DNA from: Thalassobacillus sp043497085
GTDB lineage: Bacteria; Bacillota; Bacilli; Bacillales; Halobacillaceae
DNA length: 64,000 bases
Assembly: GCA_043497085.1 (NCBI GenBank)
Contig: JBIEKI010000005.1
Direction: 5' to 3' (one strand)
Shown one piece after another: positions 16,073-24,761 of the stretch; position 1 is the stretch's first letter, and each line of letters begins with the position of its first letter. The position numbers were made by a program, and so were the translations under genes. Under the pieces are notes generated by a model, which did not search any database, had not been told where the DNA came from, and saw only the letters and a list, made by a program, of their open reading frames with translations.

Positions 16073-16620
16073 CAATTACCCCTTTCTTGGATGTTAGCTA
16101 GTCCAGTTCTTACTTTCTGCCATTTGTCATTGAATAAGGCCATCCGAATCACATCTTTAAATTGATTGTCTTTCCAGACATGCTGGGCTAAAACTCCTTC
16201 CTGTTCAAAGCCTAACTTTTTGTGATATCGGATGCTCCCTGAATTGGAATCGATAACTTCAGCACATACTTTGTTCATCCTGGACTCCTGGAAAATTTTA
16301 TCCAATGCCAAAACACCCATGATTGTACCTGCTCCCTTCGGAGCTTTTTCTTCCCCAATATAAAAGCCCCAAAAACACCGTGAATGCTCCTTGTTTATAT
16401 CAGAAAAACTGACTAACCCTAATGGTGAATTCACATCATATAATACCCACACTAAATCACTGGAGCTTTTATTTATTTTATGGAACCATCGTATATGCTC
16501 TTCCCATGTAATATTATGGTTTGTATACATGAGAGATTTGATCCTTTCTGAGTTTCTCCATTCAAAGATGGTCTTCAAGTTGTCAAAAGTTAATGGCTTC
16601 AAAAAAAATTTATTCTTCAT
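16072..16620 (-). CDS. pseH: GNAT acetyltransferase, PseH-like
   Basis: A 182-aa GNAT protein expected to N-acetylate the 4-amino group of the UDP-amino-trideoxy sugar using acetyl-CoA. LKPLTFDNLKTIFEWRNSERIKSLMYTNHNITWEEHIRWF is the typical PseH start; the acetyl-CoA loop is GEEKAPKGAGTIMG; SGSIRYHKKLGFEQEG closes the domain. The ATG at 16620 overlaps the end of pseG; an in-frame TTG at 16635 is a weaker alternative. Tight coupling on both sides places it firmly in the pathway. Confidence 0.87.
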   Translation of the reverse strand: MKNKFFLKPLTFDNLKTIFEWRNSERIKSLMYTNHNITWEEHIRWFHKINKSSSDLVWVLYDVNSPLGLVSFSDINKEHSRCFWGFYIGEEKAPKGAGTIMGVLALDKIFQESRMNKVCAEVIDSNSGSIRYHKKLGFEQEGVLAQHVWKDNQFKDVIRMALFNDKWQKVRTGLANIQERGN

Positions 16621-17689
16621 CTCTGCTTCCCCCAAGCAACTGCCGAACTGCTAATCCACTTTCAAAGTCTTTCATTATCTCTTTTGAACTCTTAATCATT
16701 TTCTCCAAGACACGTGGATTTTCCATCAACTTTTTAACAGCTCTTGCAATATCTTTTTCATCTACATCCTCACTTGTTCCTAAATGGTAAACAACACCTA
16801 ATTTTGATAAACTGTACAATATTTCGGATTGGTTTTCAGCCGTTTCAATTGTTATTGCAGGTAAGGATAAATAACACCGCTCCCATGTTGTGCTTCCTCC
16901 TGCACCAATTGACAAGTCGGCTTTTGCCATCAATTCCGCTATATAGTCTATTTGATAATGCATCCGGATATTTGGATTGTCAGCACAGATAGATTTAATA
17001 GAAACATAGTCCAGATTGGATTTTCCGATGACGACATCAATGATACATTCAGTATTGTTAAGACATTGGACAGCTTTAAGAGCTTTCAATGTTTCTTTAG
17101 TAGGATCGCTCCCACCGAAAGATATCAGGATTCGAGTTACTGCCCCATCTCTTTCCCTTTGACGGACAAACTTAAATTCTTCTCGAAGAAGAAAATATTT
17201 AGGACCCAATAGCATGATAGTTTGAGGGCCTACCAGATGCTCATATCGTTTCTGTGAATTTGGATAGAAGTTCTGATCTAAAAGAACCTTACAGTTATGG
17301 GGGCGATCTGCAAGATCATCTATTACCATTATTTGATTTGCGTATGGTTTTGTGAACTGTTCCCACTTCTCATCAATTGCATAGTGGTCAATGACCAGCC
17401 AATCTACCTGCTTCTTTCTGATGAAATTAATGGTTTGCATTGCATCTAGTTTCCAGTTCTCTCTAAACCATTGAAAATAATGTTTCTGGTCTGTACTTTG
17501 CAAAGAAGGGAGCGTCCTTAGCCCATATCCCCGATTTTCAATAAACCCGGTCAAATCACCAGGGAGTCTCCGGCAAACGAAAGTAACTTCTGCGCCATTA
17601 AGCTGAAGCTGCTCTGCTAATACAAGACATCTCATGACATGGCCGGTGCCAATCCACCTCGATGAGTCAACTCTGAAGCATACATTCAT
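16610..17689 (-). CDS. pseG: UDP-2,4-diacetamido-2,4,6-trideoxy-altrose hydrolase PseG
   Basis: Removes UDP from the pathway intermediate to give the free sugar used by PseI. The 359-aa GT-B-like protein shows the PseG signature FRVDSSRWIGTGHVMRCLVLAEQL, including the conserved GxGHxxR with catalytic His, followed by TFVCRRLPGDL, LVIDHYAID, DDLADRPHNCKVLLDQN and ILISFGGSDPT, and the UDP site SIGAGGSTTWER. It overlaps pseF by 4 bases and pseH by 11. SpsG of B. subtilis belongs to the same family. Confidence 0.92.
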   Translation of the reverse strand: MNVCFRVDSSRWIGTGHVMRCLVLAEQLQLNGAEVTFVCRRLPGDLTGFIENRGYGLRTLPSLQSTDQKHYFQWFRENWKLDAMQTINFIRKKQVDWLVIDHYAIDEKWEQFTKPYANQIMVIDDLADRPHNCKVLLDQNFYPNSQKRYEHLVGPQTIMLLGPKYFLLREEFKFVRQRERDGAVTRILISFGGSDPTKETLKALKAVQCLNNTECIIDVVIGKSNLDYVSIKSICADNPNIRMHYQIDYIAELMAKADLSIGAGGSTTWERCYLSLPAITIETAENQSEILYSLSKLGVVYHLGTSEDVDEKDIARAVKKLMENPRVLEKMIKSSKEIMKDFESGLAVRQLLGGSRDEE

Positions 17690-18438
17690 TCATTTTCCTC
17701 TTCACTCTTTTTTTGTAAGATGTGAGCATTTATTTTCTGCCATTCCGGATGTTTTTCCAGTAATTCTAAAATATTTTCTAACGTAAAGTATGGGTTCCTG
17801 GGATATAATGCCTCCAAGATTTTTTTAACCAATAAAAAATCTTCCGTAGTATCCACAGTCCAACGGTGATTGCTTTCGTCCCGGCTATAGTTAACATTTG
17901 TCAGCCTGAATATATCAGGATGATCGATCATGTATTTAGTTACATGTTCTCGTTCGTTTGGTTTCTTTGCTCCATTATGAGCTGCTTCTAAAGCTTTATA
18001 TGAAAAGATTTCTGTATCCATTCCCCTTGGAAAGGTTCGTTTCAACGTATTTGAGACATATTGAAGTGGATGATCATCTTTGAGTGATAAATATTTATTT
18101 ACAACGTTATCGATTTGAAACGGATCAATCAACGGACAATCGGCCGTAAGACGGATTACTGTTTCTGCCTTTACCGATAAAGCAGCTCTATAATACCGCT
18201 GTAATACGTCTGTTTCTGAACCCCGATAATAAGTGACTCCATTTTTCTCACACCAGCTTACGAGCGGATCATCTTTGGCTGTATCAGTTGTAGCGATAAC
18301 GATTTGATCAGTAAATAACGACCGTTTAACACGTTCAAGCTGATAGGCTAATAAAGGTCGATTCAGTACTTTTTTAAGCACCTTTCCGGGCAATCTTGTG
18401 GATCCCATCCTCGCCTGAACGATTGCAGCTACTTTCAT
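17686..18438 (-). CDS. pseF: CMP-nonulosonate cytidylyltransferase (PseF/SpsF type)
   Basis: Activates the nonulosonic acid with CTP. The 250-aa protein begins MKVAAIVQARMGSTRLPGKVL, the nucleotide-binding loop of the SpsF/PseF cytidylyltransferases, followed by RLTADCPLIDP, NTLKRTFPRGMDTEIFSYKALEAA and RWTVDTTEDF. The ATG at 18438 has GTGAGGTG in front; a four-residue longer reading is unsupported. The stop overlaps the pseG start. It is the SpsF type (about 240-250 aa) rather than the NeuA type. Confidence 0.9.
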   Translation of the reverse strand: MKVAAIVQARMGSTRLPGKVLKKVLNRPLLAYQLERVKRSLFTDQIVIATTDTAKDDPLVSWCEKNGVTYYRGSETDVLQRYYRAALSVKAETVIRLTADCPLIDPFQIDNVVNKYLSLKDDHPLQYVSNTLKRTFPRGMDTEIFSYKALEAAHNGAKKPNEREHVTKYMIDHPDIFRLTNVNYSRDESNHRWTVDTTEDFLLVKKILEALYPRNPYFTLENILELLEKHPEWQKINAHILQKKSEEENE

Positions 18439-18446
18439 ATAACACC

Positions 18447-19646
18447 TCACATAACAGTGTAATAAGAGATCACTTTTTTCACACCATCAATGACATCCTC
18501 TACATCTTTTATAGACATTTTAGGAAACAAAGGAAGGGTAAGTATGGTACCGTAAGCTTCTTCAGCATTGGGACAGATCCCTTTCCTATAGCCTAACTGC
18601 TGATAATATGGATGCCAGTATACGGGAATATAATGTACATTAACGCCAATATTCTCCTTTTGTAATGCCTTGAATATTTCAGCACGGTCTGCGGATAAAA
18701 CAGCTGGATCCAGTCGGAGGATATATAAATGCCAACTTGAATTACCATCTTTATTTTGAAAAGGGGTAATGACACCATCGATTTTATCGAACGCCTCCGT
18801 ATATCTGGAAGCATATTCCCTTCTTTTTTTCAAAAAGCCGGGCAGTTTACCTAGTTGGCTCAAACCTAATGCAGATTGAAAATCCGTAATCCTGTAGTTA
18901 AAACCCAATCTTTGCATCTCATAAAACCAAGGCCCCGGATTATTTTCCAACTTATCGGGGTCACGCACAATTCCATGGTTCCTGAACAGTAATAATTTCT
19001 CATAATAGTCTTTATTATCAGTGGTAACCATTCCTCCTTCTCCAGTTGTTATGTGTTTAACCGGATGGAAGCTGAATATTGTCATATCACACATAGATCC
19101 GACCATCTTTCCTTTGTATGAGGCTCCTAATGCATGGGCTGCGTCACTAATTACAACTAGCCCAAATTCTTTGGCAATTTCCAGTACCTCCTCATATTCG
19201 ATTGGCTGTCCGGTAAAATCAACAGTAATAATAGCTTTAGTATTATCATTGATAGACTCTCTGATTGAGGAAGGAGAAATATTGCAGGTAGCGGAATCAA
19301 CATCTGCAAATACCGGTTTGCCACCAACATAAAGGATACAGTTAGCACTGGCCGCGAAAGTTAATGAGGTAGTTATCACTTCATCACTTTCACCTATTCC
19401 GGCTGCAAAACAGGAAGCGTGTAATGCTGCTGTCCCACTAGAAAAAGCTACGGCATACTTAGCACCTACATAATCAGCCATAGCTTCTTCAAAATTAGAG
19501 ACAGCGGGTCCAGTTGTAAGCCAGTCACTTTTTAATATACGGATAACCGCTTCAATATCCTGATCATCAATCCATTGACCTCCATAAGCTAAATAAGAAT
19601 CTCTTACAGGTTTTCCACCATATAAAGCCAGCTTAGCTTTTTGCAT
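18447..19646 (-). CDS. pseC: DegT/DnrJ/EryC1-type aminotransferase PseC
   Basis: PLP-dependent transfer of an amino group from glutamate to C4 of the UDP-4-keto sugar made by PseB. The 399-aa protein has GKPVRDSYLAYGGQWIDDQDI, the SSGTAALH cofactor loop, DAAHALGA, and the PLP lysine in FHPVKHITTGEGG. The ATG at 19646 follows GGGAGGGAGG; a 16-residue longer reading overlaps the previous gene. It ends 9 bases before pseF. The nearest named relatives are PseC and SpsC. Confidence 0.9.
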   Translation of the reverse strand: MQKAKLALYGGKPVRDSYLAYGGQWIDDQDIEAVIRILKSDWLTTGPAVSNFEEAMADYVGAKYAVAFSSGTAALHASCFAAGIGESDEVITTSLTFAASANCILYVGGKPVFADVDSATCNISPSSIRESINDNTKAIITVDFTGQPIEYEEVLEIAKEFGLVVISDAAHALGASYKGKMVGSMCDMTIFSFHPVKHITTGEGGMVTTDNKDYYEKLLLFRNHGIVRDPDKLENNPGPWFYEMQRLGFNYRITDFQSALGLSQLGKLPGFLKKRREYASRYTEAFDKIDGVITPFQNKDGNSSWHLYILRLDPAVLSADRAEIFKALQKENIGVNVHYIPVYWHPYYQQLGYRKGICPNAEEAYGTILTLPLFPKMSIKDVEDVIDGVKKVISYYTVM

Positions 19647-19666
19647 TTCCTCCCTCCCCCCATTAT

Positions 19667-20611
19667 TCACAAAAGATCGGTTGTTTTTATCCATTTTTCC
19701 GTCTGGGCCAACCCTTCAGCCAAACTGTACTTAGGCTCCCATCCCAACAATTTTTTTGCTTTACTGAAATCGCACACTAGTTTCGGTATCTCACTTTGAG
19801 GATGAATATGTGGGACATGCTTGATTAATTTTCTATCTTTAACAATCAGTTCAGCTAATTTATTTATACTTATATCCTTGCCAATCCCTGCGTTTAGAAT
19901 TTCTCCATCTGCTTTTTCCGAATAGCCTGCCTCCACCACAAAACGGGCACAATCTTCCACATACAACAAATCTCTTGTCTGGCTGCCATCGCCATATATA
20001 GAGAGTGGAAGTCCTTCTAGTGTGTTTTTCAAAAATATCGCTACAACTCCTCCTTCTCCTCCCGTTTTTTGATAAGGGCCATACGTATTGAACGGACGAA
20101 GAACAGTGACGGGGAGATCGTAGGCATGATAATAGGACAGAACTATATTCTCTGCCGCAATCTTTGAACCAGCATAAGGAGAGGCAGGCTTAATTGATGC
20201 TGTTTCTCTGATTCCACCTTCATTGTGAGCCCGGTCATACACCATGCATGTACTCATAAAAACAAGCTTGGTTTTATGCTCTCTGCTTTTTTCCAGAATA
20301 TTGAACGTCCCAACAACATCATTATGAAATGTGGTATGAGGATCATCAATGCTATCCTGAACGTTAATGCTGGCTGCCAGGTGGTAACAAATATCAAACT
20401 TATGGGTAAATAGTTCTTTTATCAGCTTTGAGTCTTTGATATCCCCATGAATAAATTGTTTAAAATTAGGATTATCCTTTAAGGTTTTGAGGTTTTCCTC
20501 TCTCCCATTCGATAAGTCATCCAGGACCCAAACAAAGTGTCCTTCTTCCAATAACCTCGCTACAACCCATCGCCCGATAAATCCGGCGCCACCAGTTACA
20601 AGAATATTCAT
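19667..20611 (-). CDS. NAD-dependent nucleotide-sugar epimerase/dehydratase
   Basis: A 314-aa extended SDR enzyme (UDP-glucose 4-epimerase/dTDP-glucose dehydratase family). NAD loop VTGGAGFIGRWV at residues 5-16; catalytic Tyr-Lys in SPYAGSKIAAENIV; RPFNTYGPYQ and DGSQTRDLLYVEDCARFV are family motifs. The ATG at 20611 follows GGGTGAGGG. It is extra to the six-step pseudaminate pathway and probably makes another sugar for the same glycan, for example a 4-epimer of a UDP-hexosamine. The exact reaction cannot be read from sequence. Confidence 0.85.
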   Translation of the reverse strand: MNILVTGGAGFIGRWVVARLLEEGHFVWVLDDLSNGREENLKTLKDNPNFKQFIHGDIKDSKLIKELFTHKFDICYHLAASINVQDSIDDPHTTFHNDVVGTFNILEKSREHKTKLVFMSTCMVYDRAHNEGGIRETASIKPASPYAGSKIAAENIVLSYYHAYDLPVTVLRPFNTYGPYQKTGGEGGVVAIFLKNTLEGLPLSIYGDGSQTRDLLYVEDCARFVVEAGYSEKADGEILNAGIGKDISINKLAELIVKDRKLIKHVPHIHPQSEIPKLVCDFSKAKKLLGWEPKYSLAEGLAQTEKWIKTTDLL

Positions 20612-20686
20612 GACCCTCACCCTTTCATGTTGCTTCTTAAAACATACTATTACCGCTTTAACCAATATATGCTCTCCACACTTATT

Positions 20687-22192
20687 CTAGCTTGTCAGTC
20701 TATTAATTAATTTCCGCAGTCTTTTCCCCGACAAAGCCGGAACAGGGTATGCGTAAGAAAGAAAATCCTTAGTAACTTTTTGGGCCTTCCTTATCATTTG
20801 CTCCTTGCCAAAATACTTGATGACAATGTCGCCCAGTTGGTTTGCGTCATTCTGTGATAACTCTCCCAGTCGATTGTAGTACCCGGCAGAACCTGGAAAG
20901 TCCATATTCAAGATAAAAACAGGCTTGCCTGCAAGCATTGCTTCTAACCCAACGGTGGAAGGATAAGAAACGACTCCATCTATATTAGGGAGTATATCGT
21001 ACAAATCTACATTCAAAAGTGAGTGAACTGATGGAAATTCTTTGGAGAGGGGGTGGGGTCTTTTATTAGGGTAATCTTTAATTAAGATGTTAATATCCAG
21101 TTTTTTTGAAATTTTTTTTATAAACAATCGCCAGCTGTCAATTTCTTTATTTCCTCTTACAATTATCAAGAGATTCTTTTTATTTGGGGCTAAACCGAAT
21201 TTTTCATTAAACTGTAATCGACAGAAACGGGGCTTTTCAAAAGCCTGATCGAACCTCGGATGACCAATAACCTCTACTGTCTCGTCAGCTGCACCCTTTT
21301 CTTTAAACCAATCCACCTCAAACTGTCCATAAACAGCATCCACAGTAGCGACTTTGGGGAGATAGCCATGTTCACTTGAGATGATTCCATGCTGCATACA
21401 TATAGTGGGTATGCCTTTTTCAGCTGCTACCAGCGCTAAGGTACGACATTCTGGGTAGTGAGTCGAGGGAACAACTATACATGAAACAGGGAAAAGTTCC
21501 AGTAGATTAGCAGATTCTTCTATCCGGTTAACAATCTTGGATAATTGTAGAAAAAAAACTTTTTTAAAACTTTCTTGGCTATATAGGGGATGGTTATGAT
21601 GTTTCTTTATAATGGAATTTGCTTTTCTTGTTAGATTTTCTACCGCTTTCCTTGTATCAACAGAAAAGTCCGAAAAATACTTGACAGATGGTGTGCTGCC
21701 TGCTGCCTTTGCTTTCTTATTGTCCTTCATCCTCTTTGCTCCATTACCATCCCGATCATTAATTACTCTGATGTTTTGATAGCTTTTTGCTTTTGTACGC
21801 CTCTTCGTTTTCCTTCTATTTCCACCTTCATATAAGCGCATAACTTGGGAAGAATTAAAATACTTTATGAAGGTCTTTTGCGGTAATTTAAGCAGATTGT
21901 ATACATCATGAAATATTACTATTCCATTTTTATTTCGTTCCAAAGGTTCATTAATATGTGACTGTACAAACTCATTAAATACTATTTGGATTTCTCTATT
22001 TTCTGTTATACTTCTGGGCAGCTTTGCGGTAAATGCTTGATTATACAAGCTATCCCATAGCTTTTCATTTCCTTTTAACAGACTTCTAAAATGATATAAA
22101 TAAGGTATTGAAAAACCTTTATACTTTATATCTTCGAAGTCATTTAAAAAATTAATATATAGTGACCAGTAATTTTTTGAAAAAATGTCCAT
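20687..22192 (-). CDS. Surface polysaccharide glycosyltransferase-like protein (SpsB-like)
   Basis: A 501-aa protein with no membrane segment. Residues about 230-480 resemble the GT-B fold of CDP-glycerol glycerophosphotransferase/capsule proteins: CMQHGIISSEHGYLP, DAVYGQFEVDWF, VIGHPRFDQAF, then SYPSTVGLEAMLAGKPVFIL, a donor-site motif. The N-terminal half is lysine- and arginine-rich with a basic linker around residues 125-165 (GGNRRKTKRRTKAK). SpsB of the B. subtilis coat operon has a similar architecture. Probably adds a sugar or polyol-phosphate to the nonulosonate glycan; donor and acceptor unknown. Confidence 0.75.
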   Translation of the reverse strand: MDIFSKNYWSLYINFLNDFEDIKYKGFSIPYLYHFRSLLKGNEKLWDSLYNQAFTAKLPRSITENREIQIVFNEFVQSHINEPLERNKNGIVIFHDVYNLLKLPQKTFIKYFNSSQVMRLYEGGNRRKTKRRTKAKSYQNIRVINDRDGNGAKRMKDNKKAKAAGSTPSVKYFSDFSVDTRKAVENLTRKANSIIKKHHNHPLYSQESFKKVFFLQLSKIVNRIEESANLLELFPVSCIVVPSTHYPECRTLALVAAEKGIPTICMQHGIISSEHGYLPKVATVDAVYGQFEVDWFKEKGAADETVEVIGHPRFDQAFEKPRFCRLQFNEKFGLAPNKKNLLIIVRGNKEIDSWRLFIKKISKKLDINILIKDYPNKRPHPLSKEFPSVHSLLNVDLYDILPNIDGVVSYPSTVGLEAMLAGKPVFILNMDFPGSAGYYNRLGELSQNDANQLGDIVIKYFGKEQMIRKAQKVTKDFLSYAYPVPALSGKRLRKLINRLTS

Positions 22193-22215
22193 TTTATCTC
22201 CATACTTTCCATTTA

Positions 22216-23223
22216 TTAAATTAGATTTGCTTCTCTTAGCACTCTTCTTAGTTGTTCTTTTGAAATGGCATCTTGCTCTTTTGAGCTATAAGTTCCTGGG
22301 ATAATTTTTTTCGAACCGGCGTAAAAGACATCATTTCTTGCCCCTTCCACTATAATGTACATGTCTTTTAATTCTAAAGCTGATAACGACTCATCATAAG
22401 TCATCAATTCTTCATACATTTTTTCACCAGGTCTTAATCCCATCATTTCTATACCAATTTCTTTTTCCTCAATCCCGTATTTTTTGCATGTTTCCTCAAT
22501 CAGTACAGATGCAAGATCATCCAATTTAATCACAGGCATTTTCAAAACAAAGACTTCTCCGCCCTTCGCTTCTCTAAGTGCTTTAATTGTCAATTCTGTA
22601 GCTTGTTCCAAAGTCATCATAAATCGTGTCATATTTCTATCGGTTAGGGTGATAATTTTTTCGTTTTGAATTTGCTTTTGGAAAAGTGGAATAACCGACC
22701 CTCTGGAACCCATTACATTTCCAAACCTTACACTTGCAAATATTGGATTAGTTACTGCTTTATTAAGTTCGACAGAAGTAATTAGTCTTTCCCCGATCAG
22801 TTTAGTTGCACCATATGTGTTGGTTGGTGAAATGGCTTTATCTGAACTTGTGAAGAGCACTTTTTTTACGTTTTGTTCAATAGCTGCATTTATTACATTA
22901 GTAGTGCCAAAGATATTTGTTTTCACAGCTTCATAAGGATTAAATTCACATGCAGTTACCTGTTTCATTGCGGCAAGGTGAAAGACATAGTCAATTTCAT
23001 TCATTGTATTTTTCAAGACTTGGTAATCTCTTACATCTCCTAGAATAAACTCCAGCTTCTTATTATCTCCTAATTCCTTTTGCATCTGATATTGTTTAAA
23101 TTCATCACGGCTAAAAATCCTAATCAAACTTGGCTCCTCCGTGAGAATGTTACGTACTAGACTTTTACCTATAGTTCCAGTACCACCGATAATTAATATT
23201 TTCTTTTCTTTGAAAAACACCAT
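22216..23223 (-). CDS. pseB: UDP-N-acetylglucosamine 4,6-dehydratase (inverting) PseB
   Basis: First step of pseudaminic acid synthesis, using bound NADP. The 335-aa protein has KILIIGGTGTIGKSLVRNIL at the start, FSRDEFKQYQM, DVRDYQVL, FHLAAMKQV and the catalytic Tyr-Lys in SPTNTYGATKLIGE, then SVRFGNVMGSRGSVIPLF and TDRNMTRFMMTLEQA. The ATG at 23223 is preceded by AGAGGAAATA; an upstream hydrophobic extension is unsupported. It heads the operon that runs to 15023, downstream of a strong terminator. Its C-terminus (GLRPGEKMYEELMT) is the usual PseB/CapD-type one. Confidence 0.9.
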   Translation of the reverse strand: MVFFKEKKILIIGGTGTIGKSLVRNILTEEPSLIRIFSRDEFKQYQMQKELGDNKKLEFILGDVRDYQVLKNTMNEIDYVFHLAAMKQVTACEFNPYEAVKTNIFGTTNVINAAIEQNVKKVLFTSSDKAISPTNTYGATKLIGERLITSVELNKAVTNPIFASVRFGNVMGSRGSVIPLFQKQIQNEKIITLTDRNMTRFMMTLEQATELTIKALREAKGGEVFVLKMPVIKLDDLASVLIEETCKKYGIEEKEIGIEMMGLRPGEKMYEELMTYDESLSALELKDMYIIVEGARNDVFYAGSKKIIPGTYSSKEQDAISKEQLRRVLREANLI

Positions 23224-23348
23224 TATTTCCTCTTTTCCTATAAAAATGATTATAAACTTTTTCAGTAATACCATTTATATTCACCATTTTGCACTTAGTG
23301 AATATAATAGACTTTCACCTATCAAATTGGTCAATTGTCATAAAAACC

Positions 23349-23392
23349 AAAAAGGAAGCTATGCCTGCTTTGTTCAGCCTAGCTTCCTTTTT
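23349..23392 (-). terminator. Terminator after the surface carbohydrate gene
   Basis: AAAAAGGAAGCTA and TAGCTTCCTTTTT form a 13-base-pair stem with an 18-base loop; on the minus strand it ends in TTTTTGGTTTTT. It separates the 24.7 kb unit from pseB. Confidence 0.8.
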
Positions 23393-23429
23393 GTTTCAAA
23401 CTTTCCTCAATTTTCAGGAAAAACATATA

Positions 23430-24701
23430 TTACATCGAACGTATTGAATATAAATTTTCACCTATGGGGGTTACAGAAAGAACAGTATCCTGATTTTCTA
23501 TCTCATCTATTTTATTAAAAAATAATTGTATTTCCTGTTTTGATAGAAACGGGAATAGATGTTCAAGTTTTTTGTTGGGTTTTACATTGAATGAATGATT
23601 GAAACGAGGGATTGGTTTCGTGGGAGTAAGGGATATTCCATCCATTATTTTAAGAATTGAATGATAAGAAAACTGGCCACTATCTTTTAAATAATAGCTG
23701 GACAGCAATTTATTCGCTGTGTCCTTATGTTTTTGGTTGAAATATTCCTGGAATTGTTTACTGTTTAAAATCGATTCCATAATTAATATTACATCATTTA
23801 CTTTGACTGCCTTAATTCCTAATTCGTTCGGGAGTTTCATGTCCATTTCTTTAAAAGTAACAGGAATATAAGTTATGATTGGCTTTTCGAGCAAATAAGC
23901 TTCAATACTTGATGTACAATCATTGTGAACAATTGCCTTTGCAGCCATTAACCATTTGATAATGTTTCCTTCAAAAATCACATTGACATTATTTAACATA
24001 GAAAACGCTTCCCGATAAGGGTCAGTGTTTTCAGCAGGATGAGGTCTAACAATAATTTGATGATGGGGAAAAGCAACTGCCAGTCCCTTCACCATCTCAA
24101 TAAAAGAGATGTATAATTGTTTAATATATAAAAGGAAAGAGTTGGAGTCATCTTCTCTCTTCCCCTGACTTCCATTATAAAGAGGAAACCTCGTATTAAC
24201 TAAAATAAAGTCACCATATTTTTCTTTAATCCGATCAGCATCCTGGAGGTATAAGTTTTGAAATTTCGGATGTAATAAATCAAACCTGGGATTCCCTACA
24301 ATATGGCATTTTTTTTTCTGGCTTGGATAAGCGTTCCCTATCACTTCGCACTGATAATGTCCCCAACAAAATTCTTTTGTTATCATTTTGAGGACCTCTT
24401 TTTGCATTCTGGTATTTAAATACCTGTCAGAATCCGGGAAAATCAAACCTTCTTCATCAAGCTCCACCACTTCGTGTCCATTAGTTACTGCTTGTTTGAT
24501 CACTTTCTTTCTGTAGCCTCTGGAATATCCTTTCGAATAAAATATACCCTCAGGAAATTCGGCCGCTGCTAATTCTACCATTCTCTGCTCGCCTAAAATA
24601 ACATGGTATTCTTTTTTAATTGCGTAGTAAGCAAGAAGTAATTTAGCATCCAATTCTCTCGCTTTTACTTCGACAGGTAAATATAACCATCTTTCACCCA
24701 C
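23430..24701 (-). CDS. Surface carbohydrate biosynthesis protein
   Basis: A 423-aa protein starting at GTG 24701 behind GAGGGGGGAT; the 12-residue longer frame lacks a ribosome site. It begins RWLYLPVEVKARELDAKLLLAYYAIKKEYHVILG, the opening of the surface carbohydrate biosynthesis family, followed by KGYSRGYRKKVIKQAVTNGHEVVELDEEGL, NPRFDLLHP, VNTRFPLYNG, RPHPAENTDPYREAF and HNDCTSSIEAYLLEKPIITY, which is the GT-B donor motif. Probably a glycosyltransferase for a cell- or spore-surface glycan. It follows a coiled-coil gene by 60 bases in the same unit. Confidence 0.8.
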   Translation of the reverse strand: MGERWLYLPVEVKARELDAKLLLAYYAIKKEYHVILGEQRMVELAAAEFPEGIFYSKGYSRGYRKKVIKQAVTNGHEVVELDEEGLIFPDSDRYLNTRMQKEVLKMITKEFCWGHYQCEVIGNAYPSQKKKCHIVGNPRFDLLHPKFQNLYLQDADRIKEKYGDFILVNTRFPLYNGSQGKREDDSNSFLLYIKQLYISFIEMVKGLAVAFPHHQIIVRPHPAENTDPYREAFSMLNNVNVIFEGNIIKWLMAAKAIVHNDCTSSIEAYLLEKPIITYIPVTFKEMDMKLPNELGIKAVKVNDVILIMESILNSKQFQEYFNQKHKDTANKLLSSYYLKDSGQFSYHSILKIMDGISLTPTKPIPRFNHSFNVKPNKKLEHLFPFLSKQEIQLFFNKIDEIENQDTVLSVTPIGENLYSIRSM

Positions 24702-24761
24702 AGTAGATCCCCCCTCAATTACTCTCCTGCTCAACAATATTTTCGAAAGCCGGAAAGAAGA

